Shown: positions 37,562 through 46,247 of the stretch, piece by piece
Numbering within the stretch: position 1 is the stretch's first letter
How the letters are laid out: each line of letters opens with the position of its first letter
Source of the DNA: DASQUK01 sp035697145
GTDB lineage: Bacteria; Actinomycetota; Acidimicrobiia; Acidimicrobiales; VFJN01
Length of the DNA stretch: 64,000 nt
Direction: 5' to 3'
Assembly: GCA_035697145.1 (NCBI GenBank)
Contig: DASSDL010000021.1
Location: 1-64,000 of the forward strand
The notes under the pieces: model-generated
What the model was told of the DNA's origin: nothing
The model's input: only the letters and a program-made list of their open reading frames with translations
The model's database searches: none
Translations under genes and position numbers: made by a program

Positions 37562-38119
37562 ATGCATCGATGGCAAGCTGGCTACGTGGCCCTGCTTGCT
37601 CTCGGAGCCTCGGATTGCGAGGCGCTGCGCGACGGTTGGCTGGGACAGCCGGTCAACACGCTGTCGAGCGTCGCCTACGTCGTGGCCGGCGCGTATGTGT
37701 TGCGGCGCGGCGGCCCCCGGATTTCGGCTCTCGCGCTGGCGGCGGTTGGTGTCGGCAGCGTCCTCTACCACGGACCGATGTCCCCCGGAGCAGAGCTTGC
37801 TCACGATGGGTCGATCGTGGCGTTGGCGGCCACGGTCCCACTCGCGTGGCGACGCGGCTCGTTACGTCGGCCGCCGGCCGCTGCCGCCATCGCCGGCGCG
37901 GCAGCGATCGTCGTCAACCTGCTCACGCGGACCGGGGCGCCACTGTGTCGTCCGGAAAGCGTTCTCCAGGGCCACGGGGCGTGGCACATTCTCACGGCGA
38001 TCGCGATCGCCCTGTGGTTCGCGCCGCCGGGAGGGCCACGACGCGTGCACGCCTCGCCGCACGAACAGCGTCGCCGGCATCACGAGCCGGCTTCTCCGTC
38101 CGGACGATCGCAGCCGTGA
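37562..38119 (+). CDS. Integral membrane protein, CREST/alkaline-ceramidase-like
   Basis: 185 aa, six or seven hydrophobic helices. Conserved polar residues fall where CREST hydrolases keep their metal site: DCEALRDGWLGQPVNTLSSV (Glu and Ser), VGVGSVLYHGPMS (His), ELAHDGSIV (His-Asp) and HGAWHILTA (His...His). This makes a zinc-dependent membrane hydrolase plausible. The gene overlaps the following TfoX-like gene by GTGA (38116-38119). Substrate unknown. Confidence 0.65.
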   Translation: MHRWQAGYVALLALGASDCEALRDGWLGQPVNTLSSVAYVVAGAYVLRRGGPRISALALAAVGVGSVLYHGPMSPGAELAHDGSIVALAATVPLAWRRGSLRRPPAAAAIAGAAAIVVNLLTRTGAPLCRPESVLQGHGAWHILTAIAIALWFAPPGGPRRVHASPHEQRRRHHEPASPSGRSQP

Positions 38120-38451
38120 GTTACGACGGGGAGCTTGCGGCTCGCATTCGAGAGCTGGTCCGTGACGAGGCCGCCCTGACCGAACAAAAGATGTTCGGCG
38201 GGATCGCCTTCCTCGTCGGGGGCAACATGGCCGTCTCGGCGAGCGGCCAGGGAGGACTCATGGTTCGCGTCGATCCCGCGACGGCCGATCAGCTCGTTGC
38301 AACCACCCCCGCTCGCCTCGTCGAGATGCGTGGGCGGCCGATGCGGGGATGGCTGCGCGTCGGCACGCAGCACCTTCGCACCAAGCGGGAGCTCGCGAAG
38401 TGGGTCGCGTTGGGCACGACGTACGCGGGTTCACTCCCAGCGAAGCGGTAG
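38116..38451 (+). CDS. TfoX N-terminal-domain protein
   Basis: 111 aa. Matches the TfoX_N pattern: VSYDGELAARIRELVRDEAA, then TEQKMFGGIAFLVGGNMAVS (the K-M-F-G-G motif), LMVRVDPATADQLV and MRGWLRVGTQHL. Stand-alone TfoX_N proteins are common and have no proven role; links to competence are only by homology to TfoX. GTG 38116 overlaps the stop of the membrane gene, so translation is coupled. Confidence 0.87.
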   Translation: MSYDGELAARIRELVRDEAALTEQKMFGGIAFLVGGNMAVSASGQGGLMVRVDPATADQLVATTPARLVEMRGRPMRGWLRVGTQHLRTKRELAKWVALGTTYAGSLPAKR

Positions 38452-38682
38452 CCCATACGACGGACCACTTTTAAGTGAGCCCCAAGGTTGCCTTCAGCGG
38501 GGCTTCAACCCGGCGGGGGACACTGCGTCCGAGCGGGCGAGCGAGGGAGTCTCACCGGTGCTTCCCGCACGCTCGATCACGGCGTGCGTCGCCGGCGGGC
38601 GATGGCTCGCCGGCGACCACCGAGGCTGGGCGGCTGTTCACACCGGCATCGACGAGTCGCACGAGTTCCACCACCAGTCGAC

Positions 38683-40152
38683 ATGTTGCCCCGGACCCGA
38701 TCACCATCGACCCGCACGGCGCGGTTCGTCGCCGCGATCGGCGTCGTCGTCGTTCTCGGCGCGGCCGCCGGCGTGGTCATGTGGGAGCCGTGGCACGGTC
38801 CGGTCATCCTGTCGCTGTCGACGGGCCACGGCATCGACGCGGGCGACCTCGCCGTCGTCCCCCTCGTCGCGCTTGCCATCGCCATCGGTCGGGGCGGCTC
38901 GCAGCACGTGCGTACAGACGGGCAACCGGTCGGTAGGGCGTTGTCGGGGCGATGGGTCGGTCCCACCTCGGCCGTGGTGCTCGGCGTCGTTCTCCTCACG
39001 GCCGCCATGGTCAATCTCTCGGATCGTGGTCCGATGGTTCCCGCGGGCGGTGGGACGTTCGACGGCACGGTGCAATTCGTTGCCGGGCGGTCGGCGAGTC
39101 AGGTCGGTGCCTGGTCATACGTCGCCCTGACCTACGACGGCTCGACGTTGCGACTGTTCGTGAACGGGACCCCGGTGGCGAGCCGGGCGACGACAGGGAC
39201 CATCGAGAGGACCGAGAACCCGTTGTGGCTCGGCGGCAACCACCCCTACGGCGAGTATTTCGCCGGGTTGATCGACGAGGCACGTGTCTACGATCGGGCC
39301 CTCGCCGAGGCCGAGATCCGGGCCGACATGGGAATCTCGGCAGCGGCGGGCAGCGCGGCTGGAGATCGGGCGAACGTCGCCGCCGGAGCCCGGGCCGCGC
39401 GGTCGCCCACCGCGGGCCTGGTCGGGGCGTATTCGTTCGACGAGGGTTCGGGTACATCGCTGACCGATTACGCGGGCAACGGCAACGTGGGGAGGATCAC
39501 CGGAGCGACATGGACTCGGGGCCGGTACGGGAACGCCTTGAGGTTCGATGGCGACGGCGACATCGTGCGAGTCCCCGGATCCGCCTCGTTGGACGTCGGC
39601 TCGGGCCTCACCCTGTCGGCGTGGATTCGGCCCACGGTCTCGCAGAGCGGCTGGCGAACGATCGTCCAGCGGGAACGTGACGCGTTCTTCCTGCATGCCG
39701 GCAGCGATCTCGAGGGACTTGTGGGCCGGGTCGATGACCTGCTCGCGGGATCGGTGGTCGCGGCAGCCGCCTGGTTCTCGGTGGTGCTGCTGATCAGTCG
39801 GGGACGCTGGATCGGGCGGCGACGCCGAACGTGGCCGGTGGCAGCCGCGATGTTGCTGGTCGGCTGCGCCTTGGACGCTGCATTCGAGCCGTCTGCCACC
39901 CTGTTCGGCCCGGCCTTGCTGGCTCTGTGGTTCGCAGCTTCGGCGACGGAGCGCGCCGAGGCGACCATCGGCTGGCTGATCGCCATTGGGCTCACGGCGG
40001 CAACCGTCGTGTCGCTGGCCGATGTGGCCGGGATCGGGATCCGGATGCAGAGGGACGACGGGGGTCTCGCTCGTTCCGCCGCTCTCGGCGTCACGCTGTT
40101 CTTCATCGGTCTTGTCATGCTGCGGCATGACGCACGATCCCGGCCGGAGTGA
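38683..40152 (+). CDS. Membrane protein with LamG (concanavalin-A-like) modules
   Basis: 489 aa, ATG 38683. It has two N-terminal helices (FVAAIGVVVVLGAAAGVVMW and LAVVPLVALAIAIGRGG) and a third (SAVVLGVVLLTAAMVNL). An extracytoplasmic region follows with LamG-type segments: first the C-terminal half of a module (AWSYVALTYDGSTLRLFVNG, LGGNHPYGEYFAGLIDEARV), then the N-terminal half of another (GAYSFDEGSGTSLTDYAGNG, YGNALRFDGDGDIVRVPGSA, LSAWIRPTVSQSGW). The C-terminus has about four more helices. LamG domains bind carbohydrates or proteins. The half-module order is unusual and may reflect a deletion or fusion. Confidence 0.7.
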   Translation: MLPRTRSPSTRTARFVAAIGVVVVLGAAAGVVMWEPWHGPVILSLSTGHGIDAGDLAVVPLVALAIAIGRGGSQHVRTDGQPVGRALSGRWVGPTSAVVLGVVLLTAAMVNLSDRGPMVPAGGGTFDGTVQFVAGRSASQVGAWSYVALTYDGSTLRLFVNGTPVASRATTGTIERTENPLWLGGNHPYGEYFAGLIDEARVYDRALAEAEIRADMGISAAAGSAAGDRANVAAGARAARSPTAGLVGAYSFDEGSGTSLTDYAGNGNVGRITGATWTRGRYGNALRFDGDGDIVRVPGSASLDVGSGLTLSAWIRPTVSQSGWRTIVQRERDAFFLHAGSDLEGLVGRVDDLLAGSVVAAAAWFSVVLLISRGRWIGRRRRTWPVAAAMLLVGCALDAAFEPSATLFGPALLALWFAASATERAEATIGWLIAIGLTAATVVSLADVAGIGIRMQRDDGGLARSAALGVTLFFIGLVMLRHDARSRPE

Positions 40153-40262
40153 GGGGCATCAACTACGTTCTCGACGGTCAGGACCACGGCGCGCCCGCCG
40201 ACGTGGTCGCACCGGTGGTCGCCGAGTTCCTCAACGATCCCGACGGCGAGCCCCCGGACTGA
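40149..40262 (+). pseudogene. Short remnant resembling an alpha/beta-hydrolase C-terminus
   Basis: 37 codons from GTG 40149, which overlaps the stop of the LamG gene. The peptide INYVLDGQDHGAPADVVAPV followed by VAEFLNDP matches the last strand, catalytic-His turn (GQDH) and closing helix of alpha/beta hydrolases, but the rest of the enzyme is missing. It is probably a deletion relic; translation as a micropeptide cannot be excluded. Confidence 0.4.
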
Positions 40263-40271
40263 GGACCGCCC

Positions 40272-40652
40272 ATGGCGCATCCCCGCATGTACCGAGACGA
40301 CGACCCCTTCCTGGGCGACCTGCGCTCGATCTGCCTCGACCTTCCCGAGACGGCGGAAGTCGAGGCCTGGGGTCGACCGACGTTCCGAGCGGGCAAGAAG
40401 ATTTTCGCCGTGTTCACGGGAAGCACCGAGGACCGGTTCTCGGTGATCTTCAAGCCGGATGCGGACGAACGTCCTGCGCTCGTCGACGATCCGCGGTTCT
40501 ACGTTCCGCCGTATTTCGGTCCGGGCGGCTGGTTGGCCCTCGACTTCTCGGTGGCGCCGGTCGATTGGGCCGAGGTCGCGGAGCTCATGGAGACGTCCTA
40601 CCGGCAGGTTGCCCTCAAGCGAATGGTGAAAGCGCTGGACGAGCGGAGTTGA
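40272..40652 (+). CDS. MmcQ/YjbR family protein
   Basis: 126 aa. Family pattern: LRSICLDLPETAEVEAWGRP, TFRAGKKIFAVFTGS, SVIFKPDADERPALVDDPRF and a final helix WAEVAELMETSYRQVALKRM. Role unknown. More similar in its E-x-W-G-R-P-T-F-R motif to the W-D-G-E-P-T-F-R stretch of the 21046 paralogue than to other window proteins. Nine bases separate it from the hydrolase remnant upstream. Confidence 0.87.
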   Translation: MAHPRMYRDDDPFLGDLRSICLDLPETAEVEAWGRPTFRAGKKIFAVFTGSTEDRFSVIFKPDADERPALVDDPRFYVPPYFGPGGWLALDFSVAPVDWAEVAELMETSYRQVALKRMVKALDERS

Positions 40653-40754
40653 GCAAACAGCCGTGGTGTCGATCGGACTTCGTGGGACTATTGACGCTTC
40701 TCATCTCAGTCGCCATTCTTTGAGGGCGTTCGGCGGATTCGGGGGGAGAGGGCG

Positions 40755-41117
40755 GTGCCATCCACAGAGAGCACCTCCGAGATTCTTGTCCTGCTGCGGC
40801 CGGATGAGGCAGTACCCGACCATCTCGGGATCCATGGACAACTCGTCCATAGTGCTTCATCGCGCCTGTTCGTACTGGCGTTGAGACCTGGAGAGCAGGT
40901 CGCGGATTTGATGGATGAACCGGCCATCCGCTGGGCAGGCGAGCGTCCTCCGGACGACGTGGCTCAGGAGCTCGACGAGGCGGAGCGGCTGTTCGTGGAC
41001 GGATGGTTGCTTCGTCGTCGAGGAAAGCCGGAGCGGCCGGGCGAAGGCTTGGACTGGGACGCCGAGGGTCGGCACCCGCCCGATGCGCCGATCCCGCCCC
41101 CAGACGAAATGCGGTAG
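40755..41117 (+). CDS. Small protein resembling the N-terminal domain of the neighbouring metalloprotease
   Basis: 120 aa, GTG start after GGGGGGAGAGGG. It begins ILVLLRPDEAVPDHLG. By eye it shares an ordered set of features with protease residues 30-120: a VHS-x3-R-(L/V)-x-V strand pair (QLVHSASSRLFVLALRP against HVLHSYGPRVAVAQLDP), a conserved LxxxE helix (QELDEAERLFVDGWLLR against QKLSDSEQLGLAAFELR) and a closing P-G-x3-W-D motif. It looks like a free copy of the protease pro-/N-domain, which suggests an inhibitor, chaperone or immunity role. That role is inference; no known family was recognised. First gene of a five-gene cluster. Confidence 0.65.
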   Translation: MPSTESTSEILVLLRPDEAVPDHLGIHGQLVHSASSRLFVLALRPGEQVADLMDEPAIRWAGERPPDDVAQELDEAERLFVDGWLLRRRGKPERPGEGLDWDAEGRHPPDAPIPPPDEMR

Positions 41118-41145
41118 GCGGAACCGGCACTGGAGGGAGACGGAC

Positions 41146-42510
41146 GTGGCGGGTGATGTCGAGATCCATGAGGAGCTGGTCCTCGGGCAAGCCGCGGACG
41201 AAAGCGCTGCTGCGTCGCTGGCGTCCGCCGCCGAACAGGCGAACGCCCACGTCCTGCACTCCTACGGCCCGCGGGTCGCGGTGGCTCAGCTCGATCCAAC
41301 GGACACGCCCGTGCTCGCCCACGCGCTCCCTGGCGATATGAAGGTTGCGCCTGCACGGATCACGAAGTCCGCCCGCCAGAAGTTGTCCGACTCCGAGCAG
41401 CTCGGCCTGGCGGCCTTTGAGCTACGGGTCTCCGACGAGTACGCGCAGGCCAAGGCCGAGAGGCCGTTGCCGGGGGCCGCGTGGGACGGAGCCGACGGGG
41501 CGTCGGCGCCCGGTTGCGCCGAGCTGGCGACCGCGCCGGCCCAGGCGCCCACCGATGAGGCCCTCTCGCACGTCGGGGTTCCGTTGTCGGCCCGGCTGTC
41601 CGGCAGCGTCGCCGTCGGGCTCGTACTCGTCGAGGGGCCGACGGCGGCGCTTCAGTTCGATGCGACCGATCGGACCAAGGTCGTTGCGGAGACCCAGAAC
41701 GGTGCGACCTGGCTGGGAGGCCGCCATCCGGTACAGCCCGTCACATGGAGCTGGGACATCGACGTCATCCGCGTCGACGCCTCTGCGGACCCCAATGCGG
41801 CCGACCTCGAAGCACGCTGGCGCGATCCGGCGATGGCGGCGCTCGGATACGGCTCGGGGCTCGCCGGCGTCCGGGCCTACGCCGAGGATCTACGACGCCA
41901 GCTGGGGACCGACTGGGCATACATCACGTTCTTCACCAAATACCCGACCGGCTGGTTCGCGTACGCATCGATCGGCGGGCCGCGGCTGGTGATGCAGTAC
42001 GACAACGACGGATGGGGCCCCGACAACATCGACCGCGTCTTCGCGCACGAGACCGGCCACATCTTCAACGCACCCGACGAGTACGCCTCGAGCAACTGCA
42101 GCTGCGGCGGCGCATGGGGCTACTACGGCAAGCCGAACACGAACTGCGCCAGTTGCGCCGCCGGCGGCGGTGTCGCGTGCATCATGAAGGCCAACACCTG
42201 GGACATGTGCCCGTCGACCCCCTACCACTTGGGGTTCCCAATCTGCCCGGGCCGGCTAGGTGTCCAGTTCCGGGGCAACGTCCCGGCCTCATCGACCCGT
42301 CGCTGGTTCACTCACTCCTGGCCGGCGGACTGTCATGTCGTGTGGTCGGTCGTTCCCACGACCGTCCGCGCCGGTGCTGCGCAGATCCGCTGGGACGTGC
42401 ATGTCGAGCGGGCCTCCACTGGTTACATCACCTACTGGATCTCGGTCACCAACATCACGACGGCGCAATGCGAGGTCGAAGCACGTTATGCCGTCCTCGG
42501 TTCGACATGA
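41146..42510 (+). CDS. Zincin metalloprotease with flanking N- and C-terminal domains
   Basis: 454 aa, GTG 41146 after GGAGGGAG. The zinc site is HETGHIFNAPDEY (H301, E302, H305, then the D311-E312 pair), as in HExxH...DE metalloproteases related to M64/metzincin-like enzymes. Next comes a Cys-rich segment (NCSCGGAWGYYG, NCASCAAGGGVACIMKANTW, DMCPS) that would form disulphides outside the cytoplasm. Residues 1-120 resemble the 120-aa upstream protein, and residues 371-454 match the 84-aa downstream protein. No signal peptide or membrane helix is seen, so export must be non-classical, follow lysis, or not occur. Confidence 0.82.
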   Translation: MAGDVEIHEELVLGQAADESAAASLASAAEQANAHVLHSYGPRVAVAQLDPTDTPVLAHALPGDMKVAPARITKSARQKLSDSEQLGLAAFELRVSDEYAQAKAERPLPGAAWDGADGASAPGCAELATAPAQAPTDEALSHVGVPLSARLSGSVAVGLVLVEGPTAALQFDATDRTKVVAETQNGATWLGGRHPVQPVTWSWDIDVIRVDASADPNAADLEARWRDPAMAALGYGSGLAGVRAYAEDLRRQLGTDWAYITFFTKYPTGWFAYASIGGPRLVMQYDNDGWGPDNIDRVFAHETGHIFNAPDEYASSNCSCGGAWGYYGKPNTNCASCAAGGGVACIMKANTWDMCPSTPYHLGFPICPGRLGVQFRGNVPASSTRRWFTHSWPADCHVVWSVVPTTVRAGAAQIRWDVHVERASTGYITYWISVTNITTAQCEVEARYAVLGST

Positions 42511-42535
42511 ACCGAAGCCCAAAGGAGGATCCGCC

Positions 42536-42790
42536 ATGCGCGTGGGCGTGCAATATCGGGGCCAGGTGAATGCCAGCGCGACCGAACGGGTGTTCACGTA
42601 CAACTGGCCGGCCGACTGGCATGTCCTGTGGTACGTCACACCGACCAATCCGAGGTCTGGCGCACCGCAGATCGACTTCGACACCGAAGTCGAGCGGGCG
42701 AGCGCTGACCGAATCACCTACTGGATCATGGTCCGCAACCTGACCAACCAACCGGTCGACTACGAGCTGCGATACGCAGTTCTGAACTAG
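42536..42790 (+). CDS. Stand-alone copy of the metalloprotease C-terminal domain
   Basis: 84 aa, behind a perfect AAAGGAGG site. Aligned without gaps to protease residues 371-454, I count about 47 identical positions of 83. Shared blocks include GVQ-RG, FT--WPAD-HV, QI--D--VERAS, ITYWI and RYAVL. The beta-rich pattern suggests a small sandwich domain, perhaps for binding a surface or for oligomerising. The duplication shows that the domain is a mobile module within this locus. Confidence 0.8.
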   Translation: MRVGVQYRGQVNASATERVFTYNWPADWHVLWYVTPTNPRSGAPQIDFDTEVERASADRITYWIMVRNLTNQPVDYELRYAVLN

Positions 42791-42797
42791 GAGTCCC

Positions 42798-43097
42798 GTG
42801 CGCATTGTCATCGAGTTCGATACCGCGGACGGACGAGCCACGGTCACGACCGACCCGGACCCGCGTGGAGTGGACGTACCGCCATCCGGACCACCTGGGG
42901 TGTCCGAGGCGACCGACGCCGGACCCCCGGCGGAGGGCACGCCGCTCACCGGGCGGGCCGCACCTGCGAGCGGTAAGGCGGTCGACGCGGGCCCGGCCCC
43001 GAGCACAGGTGGTGCCGGCGCAGCCGCCGGCAGCGAGGAGGGCGGCGATGGAGATGGCGGACAAGTCGATGCTGGGGGAGCCCCAGACCTCGATTGA
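42798..43097 (+). CDS. Acidic Gly/Ala/Pro-rich, largely disordered protein
   Basis: 99 aa, GTG start 7 bases after the previous stop, with AGGAG upstream. The N-terminal ~18 residues form a predicted beta hairpin (MRIVIEFDTADGRATVTT). The rest is low-complexity, rich in Gly, Ala, Pro, Asp and Glu, and lacks Lys/Arg patches, so it is probably unstructured. The tight spacing argues for co-translation with the domain protein and the membrane protein. Function unknown; a linker, tether or scaffold peptide is possible. Confidence 0.6.
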   Translation: MRIVIEFDTADGRATVTTDPDPRGVDVPPSGPPGVSEATDAGPPAEGTPLTGRAAPASGKAVDAGPAPSTGGAGAAAGSEEGGDGDGGQVDAGGAPDLD

Positions 43098-43134
43098 ACG
43101 CAACGGGTATCGAAGGCGAGGACGAGGGACCCAC

Positions 43135-44040
43135 ATGAGCACCAAGCCAGACGACACGGCCGGGCATGCCGACAACAGCCGCTGGCACTGGCCAGGGGGC
43201 GGTGTCGACGGGCGGTTGGCACAGTCCATCGGTCAGCTAGGGGCCGTGTTGCGAGCCTCGGAGCCTGAGGACGAAGCCGGCCGGTTGGCGAAGCGCAACG
43301 CTCTCATGTCGCTACGCCATGCGAGGCGTGAGCTCGACCGGCGCTGGGCTCACAACGAGGAGGCGTGGGCGTGGTTCCATGCAGCTCGACGGGAGCAGTT
43401 CCGCCTGCGAACGACCGCCGATCAGGAGCTGCTCGAGATCGACGTCAAACAGGAGGCCGACGCGAAGCTGAAGGCGTCGTGGCGACTCAAGGCGGTCGAG
43501 GGGTACCGGACCGGCGATGGGGATCACCTCATCGAGCGAATCATCCAGGTCCAGCGGCATCTCGACGAGACGGCCGAGAATGACAATCGCAATCGCATGC
43601 TGCAGCGCCGCCAGGTGGTCATCTACCTCGCCGTGCTCGCGACCGTCTTCGTCGTCATCTGTGTCCTCGAGTTCCTCGGGCGCGGCCTGCTCCTCGCCGA
43701 GGGCGCGGTCGACGGCTGGTGGGTGGTGGGCGCCGCGCTCTACGGCACACTCGGCGGAGCGTTCTCCTCCGCTCAACGCGTGGCCGCAGCGAGACCGGGG
43801 GTTCGCTATCCCGAACTCCGCTGGGCGCAGCTGGCGAACACCTTCAGACCCATGGCGGGCGGGGCGGCCGCACTCATCGCCTTCGCGGCGCTCCAGGCCG
43901 ACCTGCTCGGCGGAGCGGCGGGGGAGAGCGGCCCACGCGTCGCCATCTTCAGCTTCGTCGCTGGGTTCAGCGAACGCTTCATCCCCTCGCTCGCCGCCCA
44001 GCAGGAACCGCAGACCGCGTCAGCTGAGCCCGTCGGCTAG
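43135..44040 (+). CDS. Membrane protein with a long cytosolic coiled-coil region
   Basis: 301 aa. About 150 N-terminal residues are charged and helical (RLAKRNALMSLRHARRELDR, EEAWAWFHAARREQFRLRTT, LIERIIQVQRHLDETAENDN). Hydrophobic segments follow: VVIYLAVLATVFVVICVLEF, GWWVVGAALYGTLGGAFSSA, PMAGGAAALIAFAALQA and VAIFSFVAGFSERFIPSL. The last gene of the protease cluster; it may anchor the complex at the membrane or form a pore. No catalytic motif was recognised, and the family is unknown to me. Confidence 0.7.
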   Translation: MSTKPDDTAGHADNSRWHWPGGGVDGRLAQSIGQLGAVLRASEPEDEAGRLAKRNALMSLRHARRELDRRWAHNEEAWAWFHAARREQFRLRTTADQELLEIDVKQEADAKLKASWRLKAVEGYRTGDGDHLIERIIQVQRHLDETAENDNRNRMLQRRQVVIYLAVLATVFVVICVLEFLGRGLLLAEGAVDGWWVVGAALYGTLGGAFSSAQRVAAARPGVRYPELRWAQLANTFRPMAGGAAALIAFAALQADLLGGAAGESGPRVAIFSFVAGFSERFIPSLAAQQEPQTASAEPVG

Positions 44041-44252
44041 TGGACCCTCGCGCCCACTAGTCCAGTGGACCTGGCGAGCCATCGGGCTCATGACGTCGTT
44101 CTACAGGACCGGTCGGCGCTCATGGACGACTATTGCCACCCGCGGGAATGAGTCGCCGCTGCGCACACCTGGCTCAGCCGGGATCACCCGACAGCTGCTC
44201 CAACCCGCCGTTCCTGAGCTGCACGTGACGTCAGTCGCCCTGCGCAGGTGCG

Positions 44253-44594
44253 TCAGTCTCCGCCGTCGTTCTCCGAGTCATTGACGCCGTCGTCGTCCGA
44301 CCCCTGGTTGATGACGTTGAAGTTGTCGTCGAGCTTGACTTCGATGTGACGGCCGCTGTCGACCACGATCTCGACGCTGTACGTGCCGCCGTCGTCGGCG
44401 TGCTCAGCCTCTGAAACCCTGCCGCCGCCGGTTGCGTCCAGCGCCGCAGCGACGGCCTTGTCACGGGTCGACCCGCCGAGGGGACCACCATCGTCGGATT
44501 CGCCGTTCGACCCGGCGACTGCCATGCCGGTTCCCCCGCCGACCAAGATGACCGCGAGGACCCCGCCAGCGATGAACTTCGTCCTGCCTTGCAT
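44253..44594 (-). CDS. Secreted PepSY-domain protein
   Basis: 113 aa, ATG 44594 with AGGAG upstream. The signal/anchor segment is MQGRTKFIAGGVLAVILVGG and the mature part contains a single PepSY-type unit: TRDKAVAAALDATGGGRVSE followed by GGTYSVEIVVDSGRHIEVKL and DDNFNVI. PepSY domains are thought to inhibit or scaffold proteases in the cell envelope. The acidic tail (DSENDGGD) is unusual. Its location beside the metalloprotease cluster is suggestive, but it is on the opposite strand and 212 bp away. Confidence 0.8.
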   Translation of the reverse strand: MQGRTKFIAGGVLAVILVGGGTGMAVAGSNGESDDGGPLGGSTRDKAVAAALDATGGGRVSEAEHADDGGTYSVEIVVDSGRHIEVKLDDNFNVINQGSDDDGVNDSENDGGD

Positions 44595-44750
44595 CGAGGG
44601 CTCCTCTCGTGTGCACGCGTGACCAGTGCGCGCCACGCGCCGCCCGCTCAGCATGCACGACAACACCTGAAATCCGGCTGAACGAGCCGCCGGGTTCGCC
44701 GCCAGGCAATCGCGTGTGGTGACCCAGGGGTCGCGTTACGGTCCTCGAGC

Positions 44751-46190
44751 ATGAAGGCCGACATCGGCGTGACCGGGCTGGCCGTCATGGGCAGCAACCT
44801 GGCCCGCAACTTCGCCCGTCACGGCTACACCGTGGCGCTCCACAACCGCACCCAGGCCCGCACCGACGCCTTGGTCGCCGCCCACGGTCACGAGGGCGAG
44901 TTCGTGCCGTCGTCCAGCGCCGAGGACTTCGTCGTTGCGCTCGAACCGCCCCGCCGCGTTCTCGTCATGGTGCAGGCGGGGCCGGCGACCGACGCGGTCG
45001 TCGACGAGCTGGCGGCCCACCTCGAGCCTGGCGACATGGTCCTCGACGGTGGCAACACCCACTTCGTCGACACCCGGCGACGGGAGTCGGCGCTGCGCGA
45101 GCGGGGCATCCACTTCGTCGGGACCGGAATCTCGGGCGGGGAGGTGGGGGCCCTGGAAGGACCGAGCATCATGCCGGGCGGTTCCGACGAGGCCTACGCA
45201 TCGGTGGGGCCCCTGCTCGAGACGATCGCTGCCCAGGTAGATGGCACGCCCTGTTGCACTCACGTCGGCCCCGACGGTGCCGGGCATTTCGTGAAGATGG
45301 TGCACAACGGCATCGAGTACTCCGACATGCAGCTCATCGCCGAGAGCTACGACCTGCTGCGTCAAGCGCTCGGTGCTCCGCCGGGTGAGCTCGCGGCGGT
45401 GTTCCGCGACTGGAACACCGGCGAGCTGGAGTCGTACCTGATCGGGATCACCGCCGACGTGCTCCAGCACGTCGACGCCGTCACCGGACGCCCGTTCGTC
45501 GACGTGGTGCTCGACGAGGCCGAGCAGAAGGGCACCGGTCGCTGGGGCGTGCAATCGGCGCTCGAACTCGGTGTGCCCGTGACCGGCATTGCCGAGGCTG
45601 TCTTCGCCCGCTCGCTGTCGGCCCACACCGCACAGCGGCGCGCCGCGGCGGCGCTGCCGGGTCCGGGCACGGCGGGCCACGTGTCCGGTGCCGCCGGGGA
45701 CACCCTGGTGGAGGATGTGCGCCGCGCCCTGTACGCCTCGAAGATGGTGGCCTACGCGCAGGGATTCGACCAGATCGCGGCGGGCAGCGACGAGTACGGC
45801 TGGGGCATCGACCCGGGTGCCATGGCCACCATCTGGCGGGGTGGCTGCATCATCCGGGCTCGGTTCCTCGACCGCATCCGGGCCGGGTACGACACCGATC
45901 CCGGCCTGGCGTCCCTGCTGCTCGCCCCGTCGTTCGTCGACGCACTGGCCGATGCACAGGACGCCTGGCGGCGCGTGGTGGCCACGGCCGCCTCGCTCGG
46001 CGTACCGACACCCGGCTTCTCGTCGGCCCTCGCCTACTACGACTCCCTGCGCCGGGATCGGCTGCCGGCCGCACTGATCCAGGGGCTACGCGACCTGTTC
46101 GGCGCCCACACCTATCGGCGGGTCGACAGGGCCGGGACGTTCCACACGCTGTGGTCCGAGGACCGGTCCGAGGTCCAGGTGGCGCCTTAG
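44751..46190 (+). CDS. gnd: 6-phosphogluconate dehydrogenase, decarboxylating
   Basis: 479 aa, the usual length of the long, dimeric enzyme. It oxidises 6-phosphogluconate to ribulose-5-phosphate and CO2 with NADP+, in the oxidative pentose-phosphate pathway. The Rossmann motif is GLAVMGSNLARNFA; the substrate-site signature is IMPGGSDEAY and GPDGAGHFVKMVHNGIEYSD, with the catalytic Lys and the Asn-Gly-Ile-Glu-Tyr motif. The all-helical domain follows (WNTGELESYLIGIT, DEAEQKGTGRWGVQSALELG). ATG 44751 is used. No zwf or pgl gene is nearby. Confidence 0.95.
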   Translation: MKADIGVTGLAVMGSNLARNFARHGYTVALHNRTQARTDALVAAHGHEGEFVPSSSAEDFVVALEPPRRVLVMVQAGPATDAVVDELAAHLEPGDMVLDGGNTHFVDTRRRESALRERGIHFVGTGISGGEVGALEGPSIMPGGSDEAYASVGPLLETIAAQVDGTPCCTHVGPDGAGHFVKMVHNGIEYSDMQLIAESYDLLRQALGAPPGELAAVFRDWNTGELESYLIGITADVLQHVDAVTGRPFVDVVLDEAEQKGTGRWGVQSALELGVPVTGIAEAVFARSLSAHTAQRRAAAALPGPGTAGHVSGAAGDTLVEDVRRALYASKMVAYAQGFDQIAAGSDEYGWGIDPGAMATIWRGGCIIRARFLDRIRAGYDTDPGLASLLLAPSFVDALADAQDAWRRVVATAASLGVPTPGFSSALAYYDSLRRDRLPAALIQGLRDLFGAHTYRRVDRAGTFHTLWSEDRSEVQVAP

Positions 46191-46247
46191 GAGCCGAGCG
46201 GATAGGCGCGCTCGTTCAGCCCACGCGTGGGAATTTGGCGGCCGTCC

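Noticed and set aside
40755..44040. Classical toxin-antitoxin or contractile-injection locus
   Set aside because: No sheath, baseplate, toxin nuclease or RHH/HTH antitoxin features; the protease/domain-duplication reading explains more.
46220..46231. CCCACGCGTGGG palindrome after gnd as a terminator
   Set aside because: Perfect palindrome with no loop; it cannot fold as a normal hairpin and may be a restriction-like chance site or protein-binding site.
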